Positions 33,796-41,738 of a stretch of DNA of 64,000 nt are shown piece by piece. This DNA is from UBA2862 sp045658005 (GTDB taxonomy: Bacteria; Bacillota; Clostridia; Christensenellales; Aristaeellaceae). The DNA lies in the NCBI GenBank assembly GCA_045658005.1, contig JAZOUD010000079.1, positions 1 to 64,000 of the forward strand, given 5' to 3'. Below the pieces are notes generated by a model that saw only the letters and a program-made list of their open reading frames with translations, was not told where the DNA came from and did not search any database. Position 1 is the first letter of the stretch. Every line of letters begins with the position of its first letter. The position numbers were made by a program, and so were the translations under genes.

Positions 33796-36138
33796 ATGAT
33801 GAAGAACCTGAAGCGCGGAATATCGATTCTCCTGGCCGTCCTGCTGGCGCTCACCGCCGTCAACGGCTTCGCCTTCGCGGAGGCGTCGGAGTCGCCGTTT
33901 TCCCTGTGGAACGCGGAGGCTGCGTCGCTGAAGGCGCTGATCGACTATGTGGAGGCGGTGACGGACGAGGCCTCGCCGGATTACATCCCGCCAGAGAGCC
34001 GCATTGCCACCTTCGACATGGACGGCACGCTGGTGGGCGAGCTGTTCCCGACCTACCTTGAGGTGGTGCTGCTTGTGGAGCGCATCCTTCGGGACCCGAG
34101 CTATCAGCCGGACGCAGAGATGCTGGAATTCGGGCGCATGTCCCGGGACCACGCGCCGGACAAGTCCTTCCCGGCTGATTACGATTACGAATTCTCCTAC
34201 CACCAGGCCAGGGCCTTCGCCGGCATGACGCTGGACGAGTATGCCGACTTCGTCAAGGGCGTCCTGGCCCACGAGGCAGACGGCTTTGAGGGCATGACCT
34301 ACGCCGAGGCTTACTACCGGCCCATGGCTCAGGTGGTGGCGTACCTCCGGGACAACGACTTCAAGTGCTACGTGGTCACGGGCAGCGACCGCTTCATCTA
34401 CCGCGCCTTCGCCGAGGACATACTGGGCATTCCCCCAGAGAACATCATCGGCTCCGATACCGCGCTGGAGGCGAGGGACCAGGGCGACACGGACGGCATA
34501 CTGTATGAGTTCACCGACAAGGACACCCTTGTGCGCACGGACAGGCTGATCATCAAGGATCTGAAGACCAACAAGGTGGTGCAGATCGCCCAGGAGATCG
34601 GCAGGCAGCCGGTGCTCTCCTTTGGAAACAGCTCCGGCGACGCCAGCATGCACAACTACGCCCTGCACAACAACCGCTACAGGAGCGCCGTCTTCCAGCT
34701 GATTGCCGACGACGACGTCCGGGAATACGGCAATTCCCAGAAGGGCCCGTCGCTGCGCGAGAAGTGGGAAGGCATGGGCTACAACGTGATCTCCATGCGG
34801 GACGACTGGAAGACCATCTACGGCGAGAACGTCAAAAAGACCGGCAGCTACCACTGGCTGGAGGACTACGCGGACGATTCTGTGGCCGCCGACGCAGGCG
34901 ACGGCGCGGAATATACCCTTGACAGGATGGTGATGCTGAGCCGCCACAACATCCGCTCGCCGCTGTCCGGCAGCGGTTCGCTGCTGGGCGACATTACGCC
35001 CCACGAGTGGTTCCAGTGGACCAGCAACCCCAGCGAGCTGAGCCTGCGCGGCGCGATGCTGGAGACCCGCATGGGCCAGTATATCCGGCTGTGGCTGGAA
35101 AAGGAGGGCCTGTTCCCCGAGAATTATCATCCGGAGGAAGGCGCGGTGCGGTTCTATGCCAATGCCAAGCAGCGCACCCAGGCCACTGCCCGCTACTTCT
35201 CTGCGGGCCTGCTGCCGGTGGCGGTGACGCCGGTGGAGATGCACGCGGAGTACGACACCATGGACCCGACCTTCAATCCCGCGCTGACCTTCATCTCCGA
35301 GGCCTACACGAAGGCGGTGCAGGATCAGATCGCCGAGAAGGGCGGCGTGGCCGGCATGAAGGGCATCCACGCGGGCCTGCTGGACGCCATCGGGCTGCTG
35401 ATGGACGTGACCGACATGGAACAGAGCGAAGCCTATAAGGCGGGCACCTATGGCAACCTCCTGGAGGACGATTCCACCGTCATACTGGAGCAGGGCAAGG
35501 AGGCCGGCATGACCGGCCCCATCAAGACCGCCACCTCCGTGGCGGACGCGCTGACCTTCCAGTTCTACGAGATGGCGGACGACAGGGCGGCGGCCTTCGG
35601 CCACGACCTGACCGTGGAGGACTGGCGCAAGCTGCATACCATCGTGGATACCTACACGGATATGCTCTTTGGCACGCCGCTGATCGCCGTCAACGCCGCC
35701 CACCCGCTGCTTCAGGAGATCCGAAGCGAACTGACTCAGGATGGACGGGAGTTCAGCTTCCTCTGCGGCCACGATTCCAACCTGGCCAGCGTGCTTTCCG
35801 CGCTGGGTGTTGAGGCCTACCTGCTGCCCGACACCGTGGAGCAGCACACGCCCATCGGCGCGAAGCTGGCGTTCTCCCGCTGGGTGGACGGCAGCGGCGA
35901 TGCCTGTTGGAAGGTGGAGCTCATCTACCAGAGCACGGACCAGCTGCGCAGCCTTGCCGAGCTGTCCCTGGACAACCCGCCGGTGCGCTACCCCCTGCGC
36001 TTTGCCGATGTGGCAGAGAACGGGGACGGCATGATCGCGGAAGCGGACCTGCTGGCGCTGCTGGACAACGCCATCGCGGCCTATGACGCGCTTGAGGCGC
36101 AGTACGGCGAAGACGCGGCGCTGGCGCCCGCGGCATAG
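33796..36138 (+). CDS. Secreted fusion of HAD phosphatase and histidine acid phosphatase
   Basis: A 780-residue exported protein with two unrelated phosphatase folds in one chain. The signal peptide ends near NGFAFA (about 28). The HAD domain (about 60-360) has motif I FDMDGTLVG (D74, D76), motif II VVTGSDR, and motif IV GNSSGDASMHN. The histidine acid phosphatase domain (about 375-760) has SRHNIRSP (near 381) and the HD motif CGHDSN (near 656). Both active sites appear intact. Either could release phosphate from sugar phosphates or phytate outside the cell. The ATGs at 33796 and 33799 are both possible after GGGAGG. Terminators flank the gene, so it is monocistronic. Confidence 0.85.
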   Translation: MMKNLKRGISILLAVLLALTAVNGFAFAEASESPFSLWNAEAASLKALIDYVEAVTDEASPDYIPPESRIATFDMDGTLVGELFPTYLEVVLLVERILRDPSYQPDAEMLEFGRMSRDHAPDKSFPADYDYEFSYHQARAFAGMTLDEYADFVKGVLAHEADGFEGMTYAEAYYRPMAQVVAYLRDNDFKCYVVTGSDRFIYRAFAEDILGIPPENIIGSDTALEARDQGDTDGILYEFTDKDTLVRTDRLIIKDLKTNKVVQIAQEIGRQPVLSFGNSSGDASMHNYALHNNRYRSAVFQLIADDDVREYGNSQKGPSLREKWEGMGYNVISMRDDWKTIYGENVKKTGSYHWLEDYADDSVAADAGDGAEYTLDRMVMLSRHNIRSPLSGSGSLLGDITPHEWFQWTSNPSELSLRGAMLETRMGQYIRLWLEKEGLFPENYHPEEGAVRFYANAKQRTQATARYFSAGLLPVAVTPVEMHAEYDTMDPTFNPALTFISEAYTKAVQDQIAEKGGVAGMKGIHAGLLDAIGLLMDVTDMEQSEAYKAGTYGNLLEDDSTVILEQGKEAGMTGPIKTATSVADALTFQFYEMADDRAAAFGHDLTVEDWRKLHTIVDTYTDMLFGTPLIAVNAAHPLLQEIRSELTQDGREFSFLCGHDSNLASVLSALGVEAYLLPDTVEQHTPIGAKLAFSRWVDGSGDACWKVELIYQSTDQLRSLAELSLDNPPVRYPLRFADVAENGDGMIAEADLLALLDNAIAAYDALEAQYGEDAALAPAA

Positions 36139-36189
36139 TCGGACGGGTGAGCGCAAAGTACCAAAATACAGCGCAGCGTTTACATATCC

Positions 36190-36234
36190 CAATCCAAACG
36201 CCATGTCGGCATAGCCGGCATGGCGTTTGGATTG
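36190..36234. terminator. 16-bp hairpin after the double phosphatase
   Basis: CAATCCAAACGCCATG (36190-36205) pairs exactly with 36219-36234 around a 13-base loop. It is probably a terminator. Its right edge abuts a copy of the MITE end at 36237. Confidence 0.65.
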
Positions 36235-36236
36235 GA

Positions 36237-36257
36237 TTAAGGAAATACCGCACAATA
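36237..36257. repeat. Second copy of the MITE terminal repeat
   Basis: TTAAGGAAATACCGC then ACAATA matches 27243-27263 at 20 of 21 positions. No partner end in inverse orientation was found nearby, so it is either a decayed element or a recombination scar. It lies 23 bases from the end of the headless nitroreductase. Confidence 0.6.
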
Positions 36258-36279
36258 TGGGCCGCAGTCGCCATCGCCG

Positions 36280-36843
36280 TCAATCCGATTCATACTGCTT
36301 CAGGTATTCTCCGACAGACCTGTTCATCTCGCGGGCGAAGTCGGAGTTATACTTTCTGTTGCAGAAGGCAGCCATCCATTCGGCGTATTGCACCTCTGGC
36401 GCCCTGGCGGCGAACATCTGGCGCAGTCGCGCTTCGTCGGGCGCTGGATAGCGGTTTTCATGGACGATGAAGCGCATGTCCACCCGTTCCGGCTTTGGGC
36501 GCTGTCTCTGCTGCTCGGTCGGGTATCCGAAGACGAGCAGGGCCGCGGGGAATACGAGATCGGGCAGCCCCAGTATCTCCCGCTGGGTCTCGCAGTTTTC
36601 CATGATATCGCCGATGTAGCAGGAGCCGACGCCGAAGGACTCGGCGGCCACGACGGCGTTCTGCGCCGCGATCAGCGCGTCGTCGACGGCCAGCAGCAGG
36701 TCGCCGGGACCGGGCTTGCGGGGGTCGCAGCCCACGTCGCAAAAGGCCCGGTACCACTTCAGACAATCGGCGCAGAAGACGAGGACGAGCTTGCCCCTCG
36801 CGATAAAGGGCTGGTGGTCGCAGGATTCCGCCAGGCGATGCGC
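36280..36843 (-). pseudogene. Nitroreductase-family protein lacking its N-terminus
   Basis: Homology to the nitroreductase/FMN oxidoreductase family runs from AHRLAESCDHQPFIARG, through LLLAVDDALIAAQNAVVAAE and GSCYIGDIMEN, to the normal C-terminus NRSVGEYLKQYESD. The first ~55-60 residues, with the start and part of the FMN site, are absent. A stop closes the frame at 36844-36846. Its 5' end overlaps, in another frame, the truncated end of the GH31 gene. A GTG at 36735 could start a shorter product, but it would lack the flavin site. Confidence 0.8.
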
Positions 36844-38852
36844 TCAAATACCGGCATATAGTCGATGGGCGCGGCCACGCTTACCGTCCGTCCGCCCTCG
36901 AAGACCTCGCCGCTGGCCGTCAGCTTCCACTGTCCGGCGGGCAGGTAGACCGCGCGCTCGAACCGGTTCAGCTCAAAGACCGGGGCCACCAGGTACCGGC
37001 TGCCGAACATGTACTGGTCTTCAATCGCCCAGCACCGCGCATCCTCCGGGAACTCGTAGAACATGGCCCTCAGCAGCGGGGAGCCGTTTGCGTGGGCCTC
37101 GGCGTAGAGGCCTCGGATGTATTCGCGCAGGGACAGGCGGATGTCGTAGTATTTGCGCAGTATGCCGTAAATCGCCTCGCCGTAGCTCCACAGCTCGTTG
37201 GGCTGGCCGGTGTGCAGGTAGCCGCCGCCCCAGTCGCGATCGTCCAGCGGGGGGATGTTGTAGGGGCCGCGGTCGCCGTGCATGCGCAGGACGGGAGAGT
37301 ACACCGCGAACTGGTACCAGCGGACCAGCAGCTGGCGGAAATCCGGGTCGTTCACGTCGTCCGTCATGAAGCCCCCTACGTCCGTCGTCCACCAGGGTAT
37401 GCCCGCCAGGCCCATGTTGAGCCCGCATTGCAGCTGGTCCCGGAAGGCCTCGAAGGTGCTGGGCACGTCGCCCGACCAGATCACGTTGCCGTACTTCTGG
37501 CTGCCCGCCCAGCCGCAGCGCAGCAGGTTCACCACGTCGCCGCTGTCCTTCATGGCGTCGTAGAAGATGCGGCTGTACAGCTGGGGATACAGGTTGGAGC
37601 AGGTCAGCGCCGGACCGATGGCGTAGCGGTAGTGATCGAAGTCGTAGATGCCGTAATCCGGCTCGGAGTTGTCCAGCCAGAAGGCGTCGATGCCGAGATC
37701 CAGATAATTCTTTTTGCAAATCTGCCAGACGTATTCCCGGGCCTCGGGGTTGAACACGTCGATCTCCACGCAGTCGCCCTGGTAGTCGTAGGTCTGGGCC
37801 GCGCCCCGCTCGGTGCGGATCAGCAGCCCGCGCTCCAGCATCTCATCGAAGTGCTCGCTTTTGCGGTCCACGCTGGGCCAGATGGAGACGATCACCTTGA
37901 TCCCCATGGCATGAAGCTCGTCCACCATGGCCCTGGGGTCCGGCCAGTAGGCAGGGTCGAATTTCCAGTCGCCCTGCACCGTCCAGTGGAAGAAGTCGAT
38001 CACGATCACGTCGATTCGGATGCCCTCCTGCCGGTAGCGCCGGGCCACGGAGAGCACCTCCGCCTGGGTGCGGTACCTGAGCTTGCACTGCCACAGGCCC
38101 ATCAGATCCTCCGGGAACATCCCTGCGCGGCCGGTGACGGCGGTGTAGTTTTCCAAAAGCCGCTTTGGCGCGTCCGCGACAGTGATCCAGTAATCCATCT
38201 GCCGGGTCGCCCGTGCGCTCCACTCGGTCAGGTTCCTGCCGAAGGTGACCCGGCCCACGGCGGGATTGTTCCACAGCAGGCCGTAACCGAGGCTGGAGAC
38301 CATGAAGGGCACGCTGACCTGGCTGTTGCGCTGGGCGAGCTCGAGGGTACAGCCCTTCAGGTCCAGATAGGGCTGCTGGTACTGGCCCATGCCGTAGAGC
38401 TTCTCGCCGTCGTTGGGATCGAAGCGCACGGTCAATGCGTACTCGCTGCCGCCGATGTTGCCCTTCCATTCCCGGTTCACCACCTTCAGGCAGCGGCTGC
38501 CCCGGGACAGCGTGCCCTCGTAGGCGCGGTAGTACTCGCGCAGGATCAGCCGGTCGTCCCGGTAGACGGAGATGACGCCGGCGAAGTTCACCACGGCCCG
38601 TATGCGTCCGTTGGTGATGGAAGCGATGGGGCGGGTGTCCACGGTGCCGTCCCCGACCCAATGGGGTTCCTCCCCGATCTCGATCTTCGCTTCGATGGCC
38701 CCGATCGGCTCGGACAGCGCCCAGTTCACACCTTCGATGGCGGGCTGCATGGTGGCGCGGAAGCGCAGGGAATCCTTCCCCCAGGGCTCGATGCGCAGCG
38801 TTTCGCCCATGCGCCGGGCGATCAGCGCGCCGCTTTCGTTCGTAAACAGCAT
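36759..38852 (-). CDS. GH31 alpha-glycosidase (xylosidase/glucosidase type), C-terminally truncated
   Basis: A 697-residue glycoside hydrolase of family 31. The ATG at 38852 has an AATGGAGG site. An N-terminal beta-sandwich (1-240) precedes the TIM barrel. Catalytic nucleophile: Asp in DAFWLDNSEPD. Acid/base: Asp in VIWSGDVPS. Family residues become unrecognisable after APIDYMPVFE (near 36850). The last ~28 codons (RIAWRNPATTSP onward) are out-of-frame nitroreductase DNA. About 90-110 residues of the C-terminal beta domains are missing relative to YicI-type enzymes, so activity is doubtful. There is no signal peptide. It would act on imported alpha-linked oligosaccharides. Confidence 0.85.
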   Translation of the reverse strand: MLFTNESGALIARRMGETLRIEPWGKDSLRFRATMQPAIEGVNWALSEPIGAIEAKIEIGEEPHWVGDGTVDTRPIASITNGRIRAVVNFAGVISVYRDDRLILREYYRAYEGTLSRGSRCLKVVNREWKGNIGGSEYALTVRFDPNDGEKLYGMGQYQQPYLDLKGCTLELAQRNSQVSVPFMVSSLGYGLLWNNPAVGRVTFGRNLTEWSARATRQMDYWITVADAPKRLLENYTAVTGRAGMFPEDLMGLWQCKLRYRTQAEVLSVARRYRQEGIRIDVIVIDFFHWTVQGDWKFDPAYWPDPRAMVDELHAMGIKVIVSIWPSVDRKSEHFDEMLERGLLIRTERGAAQTYDYQGDCVEIDVFNPEAREYVWQICKKNYLDLGIDAFWLDNSEPDYGIYDFDHYRYAIGPALTCSNLYPQLYSRIFYDAMKDSGDVVNLLRCGWAGSQKYGNVIWSGDVPSTFEAFRDQLQCGLNMGLAGIPWWTTDVGGFMTDDVNDPDFRQLLVRWYQFAVYSPVLRMHGDRGPYNIPPLDDRDWGGGYLHTGQPNELWSYGEAIYGILRKYYDIRLSLREYIRGLYAEAHANGSPLLRAMFYEFPEDARCWAIEDQYMFGSRYLVAPVFELNRFERAVYLPAGQWKLTASGEVFEGGRTVSVAAPIDYMPVFERIAWRNPATTSPLSRGASSSSSSAPIV

Positions 38853-38884
38853 GGAATGACCTCCATTTCTTATCATACGCCTAT

Positions 38885-38913
38885 ATTGTAATGTCTACAG
38901 GCTTCAAGGTCAA
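38885..38913 (-). promoter_or_regulatory. Promoter of the GH31 gene
   Basis: On the minus strand, TTGACC (38908-38913), a 17-base spacer and TACAAT (38885-38890), about 33 bases before the start codon. Confidence 0.7.
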
Positions 38914-39029
38914 TCGGTTTTTGTATGAATTCTGTCAATGGGGCGGCCATTGGACGCCAGTGCGTTTTTATACGGCAAACCATGATCGGTTTGACACATT
39001 CTTTTTTATATTATTCCCGAAATCACCTG

Positions 39030-39057
39030 TTGCAGAATGCGAGAAGAAGGGTATAAT
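39030..39057 (+). promoter_or_regulatory. Promoter of the GAF-ABC gene
   Basis: TTGCAG (39030-39035), a 16-base spacer and TATAAT (39052-39057). The start codon is about 105 bases downstream. Confidence 0.6.
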
Positions 39058-39161
39058 ATATAATTGTGAGTAATGTAACCCCGCCCCCTGTTGATTGGAC
39101 GTTGTGGCTGCGGCATTCATCCCGACAATCAGGATAGGCGCCGCTGAAAGGAGTGGTTTGC

Positions 39162-40382
39162 GTGGTTGTGGAAAAGCGCTATACCAAAGCTACCTGGACG
39201 ATCATGGAGCAGCTTTTGGAGGAGGATAACATCGAAAGCGCCCTGTCAGGAAGCCTGGAAATCCTTTTCCATACACTGAAAAGCGAAGCGGGGGCGATTT
39301 GGCTGCTGGACAAGGAAACCGACCGGCTGACCTGCGTTTTTCACATTGGCCCCGTGGACCTGTCCGATGTCACCATTGAAAACGGGCTGGGCATCGAAGG
39401 GGTAGTCACCAAGACCGGGCGATCCGTGCTGGTGACGGATAGCGGGAACGCGGCCCAATTCGACGGCTCCGTATTCGACGACAACGGCGTCGTGACCAGG
39501 ACCATGCTCTGTGTGCCGCTGAACGACCTGCATGAGGTGTTCGGCTGTATAGAGCTGGTCAACAAAACCGATGGCGGCGTCTACGACGATGTGGACCTGC
39601 AGTTCTGCGAACAAATGGCCGCCCTGGCCGCCATGACCATCGATGAGAAAGGCCTGAAGGTCAATCTGAAGGAGAATAAGGAGGTCCTCGCCGTCCTCAG
39701 GGATGTGACGAAGGAATTCCCCTCCGGTGGCGAGGTGCTGAAGGTCCTGAAGGGGATCAACCTCGAAATCTACAAAAACGAGTTTGTCATCATACTGGGC
39801 GAGTCCGGCTGCGGCAAGACCACGATGATGAACATCGTCGGCGGCATGGATTTCCTCACGGGTGGCACGCTGATGATCGAGGGGAAGGACTTTTCCCATC
39901 CCACAGACGCGGAGCTGACCCGGTTCAGGCGGGAATATGTGGGCTTCATCTTCCAGGCCTACAACCTGATGCCCAACCTGACAGCCCTTGAGAATGTGCA
40001 GTTTATCGCGGAGCTGGTGCAGTATCCCATGTCTCCCAGCGAAGCCATCGCCAAGGTCAAGCTGTCCGATCGGGCGGATAACTACCCTGGGCAGCTTTCC
40101 GGCGGCCAGCAGCAGCGCGTGTCCATCGCCCGCGCCATCGTCAAGAACCCGAAGCTGATCCTGGCTGACGAACCGACGGCGGCGCTGGATTATACCACCA
40201 GCATCGAGGTGCTGTCCGTCATCGAGGATATCGTAAAGAACCAGGGCACGACGGTGATGATGGTCACCCACAACGCCGAGATCGCAAAGATGGCGGATCG
40301 GGTGGTCAAGCTGCGAAACGGCAAAATATCCAGCATCAAGAGGAATATGCATCCGCTTCACGCGGAAGAGCTGGTGTGGTAG
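39162..40382 (+). CDS. GAF domain fused to a MacB/LolD-type ABC ATPase
   Basis: A 406-residue protein. The GTG at 39162 follows AAAGGAG at correct spacing; the GTG at 39153 lies inside that site. Residues ~15-165 form a GAF domain (AGAIWLLDKETDRLT, LGIEGVVTKTGRSVL, MLCVPLNDLHEVFGCIELVN). Residues ~180-395 form an ABC ATPase: Walker A GESGCGKTT, signature LSGGQQQR, Walker B LILADEPT, switch His in VTHN. A ligand-sensing GAF on an exporter ATPase is unusual and suggests small-molecule control of ATPase or recruitment. It is 6 bases upstream of its permease gene. Confidence 0.88.
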   Translation: MVVEKRYTKATWTIMEQLLEEDNIESALSGSLEILFHTLKSEAGAIWLLDKETDRLTCVFHIGPVDLSDVTIENGLGIEGVVTKTGRSVLVTDSGNAAQFDGSVFDDNGVVTRTMLCVPLNDLHEVFGCIELVNKTDGGVYDDVDLQFCEQMAALAAMTIDEKGLKVNLKENKEVLAVLRDVTKEFPSGGEVLKVLKGINLEIYKNEFVIILGESGCGKTTMMNIVGGMDFLTGGTLMIEGKDFSHPTDAELTRFRREYVGFIFQAYNLMPNLTALENVQFIAELVQYPMSPSEAIAKVKLSDRADNYPGQLSGGQQQRVSIARAIVKNPKLILADEPTAALDYTTSIEVLSVIEDIVKNQGTTVMMVTHNAEIAKMADRVVKLRNGKISSIKRNMHPLHAEELVW

Positions 40383-40388
40383 CGGGAC

Positions 40389-41738
40389 ATGAAAAGGACA
40401 CAGCTGAAGGACGCCCTGCGAAACATATGGAAGCAGAAGGTGTCCTATTTATCGGTCATCGTCATCGCCTTTCTCGGCGTGGCGACCTTTCTGGGCATCA
40501 ATTATTCCGATGGCGCGCTGCGCAAAAACGGCTCCACCATGTACAATGCCGTCAACTACCGGGACCTGGAGATCATGTCTACCAATGTGTTTTACCAGGA
40601 GGATCTTGACGCGATATTGGGCGTGGAGGGCGTCAAGGATGCGGAGCCCGTATGGCAGACCGCCGCGAAGGCTACCGCCGGGGACAGGCGGCAGGATATC
40701 AGCGTCATTTCTATGACGGAAAGGGTGAACCGCCCCCAGCTGATCGAGGGTCATATGCCTCAAACGGCGCAGGAATGCGTCGTGGAGCAGAGACTGGCCC
40801 AAAACATGGGCTGGAGCATGGGCGACGCGGTGATGGCGCAGAACGCAAAAGGCGAGGCAGCCACATTTCTGAAGAACAATCGCTTCACCGTCGTGGGCAT
40901 CGCCAATCACCCGGATCACACCAGCGTCAGCATACCGGATACGCTGTACGTCATGGTGGAGAAGACCGCCTTTGACATGGAGCAACTGAACAACGGCTTC
41001 ATGAAGGTGGAGATCGTCGTCGACAAGCCAGAGGGCATCGACCGCTTCAGCAAAGGTTATGAAGCGATCGTCGACGCCGTGTCGCAGAGAATGGAGGCGG
41101 TGGGCGACAGTCGCGCGGCGATACGGGACAGGGAAGTGCGCAGTCAGACACAATCCCAGCTGGACGAAGCCCAGGCGAAGCTGGACGAAGCCCACGAAAC
41201 GCTCCAGAAGGGACGCGAGGAATTGGACGAGGGGTGGAGCCAGCTGGAGGAGGGCAATAAGCAGATCAGTGAAAACGAGGCAAAGCTCATCGACGGCCAG
41301 GGCCAGCTGATGACCGCGCAGACAGAGCTGATGGCCGGTCGGGACAAGCTTGCCGAGGGTGAAATCAAGCTGGCGCAGGCAGAGGTGGAGCTGAGCATGG
41401 GAAGCAGCGTGCTGAATGTCGGGCGGGAGCAGCTTGACAGGACCCGGAAGGCGCTGATCGATTCCTGGAACATGAAGGAGGACGCCGTCGAGAGTCTCCG
41501 CAATTCACTTCGCGACGCACTTGGCAGCGCGGGCGAGGATATACATTGGAGCTCCCGCCGCAGCGTGAACATCGACAGCTCAAACGTCACCGCCATGAAG
41601 ATCGATATTGCCGATTCATTGAAATTCGACCTCAAAAAGTCTCTGAAGACAAACATCAGGGCCTTGCTGGATTCCGGCCTCATCTCTGACGAGGCAATGA
41701 TCGTTCTTTACATCGGATTGACGGGGGGCGGAAGCTGA
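40389..41738 (+). CDS. MacB/FtsX-type permease, N-terminal part (split gene)
   Basis: A 449-residue protein. One N-terminal membrane helix (SYLSVIVIAFLGVATFLGIN) leads into a MacB-like periplasmic region (about 45-240). A long coiled coil follows (QSQLDEAQAKLDEAHETLQ, then repeated EG.. units). No FtsX core helices are present; the chain ends LYIGLTGGGS at a TGA that overlaps the next ATG by one base. Family members I recall are single chains of ~1100-1200 residues continuing into what is here the next ORF. So this is probably the first half of a split permease, translated in coupling with the second half. Confidence 0.75.
   Translation: MKRTQLKDALRNIWKQKVSYLSVIVIAFLGVATFLGINYSDGALRKNGSTMYNAVNYRDLEIMSTNVFYQEDLDAILGVEGVKDAEPVWQTAAKATAGDRRQDISVISMTERVNRPQLIEGHMPQTAQECVVEQRLAQNMGWSMGDAVMAQNAKGEAATFLKNNRFTVVGIANHPDHTSVSIPDTLYVMVEKTAFDMEQLNNGFMKVEIVVDKPEGIDRFSKGYEAIVDAVSQRMEAVGDSRAAIRDREVRSQTQSQLDEAQAKLDEAHETLQKGREELDEGWSQLEEGNKQISENEAKLIDGQGQLMTAQTELMAGRDKLAEGEIKLAQAEVELSMGSSVLNVGREQLDRTRKALIDSWNMKEDAVESLRNSLRDALGSAGEDIHWSSRRSVNIDSSNVTAMKIDIADSLKFDLKKSLKTNIRALLDSGLISDEAMIVLYIGLTGGGS

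Noticed and set aside
33781..36255. 824-residue open frame opposite the double phosphatase
   Set aside because: Antisense shadow of a high-GC gene; the plus strand carries two phosphatase active sites and a signal peptide.
37092..38891. 599-residue open frame opposite the GH31 gene
   Set aside because: Shadow frame with no recognisable motif; the minus strand has GH31 catalytic motifs, a ribosome site and a promoter.
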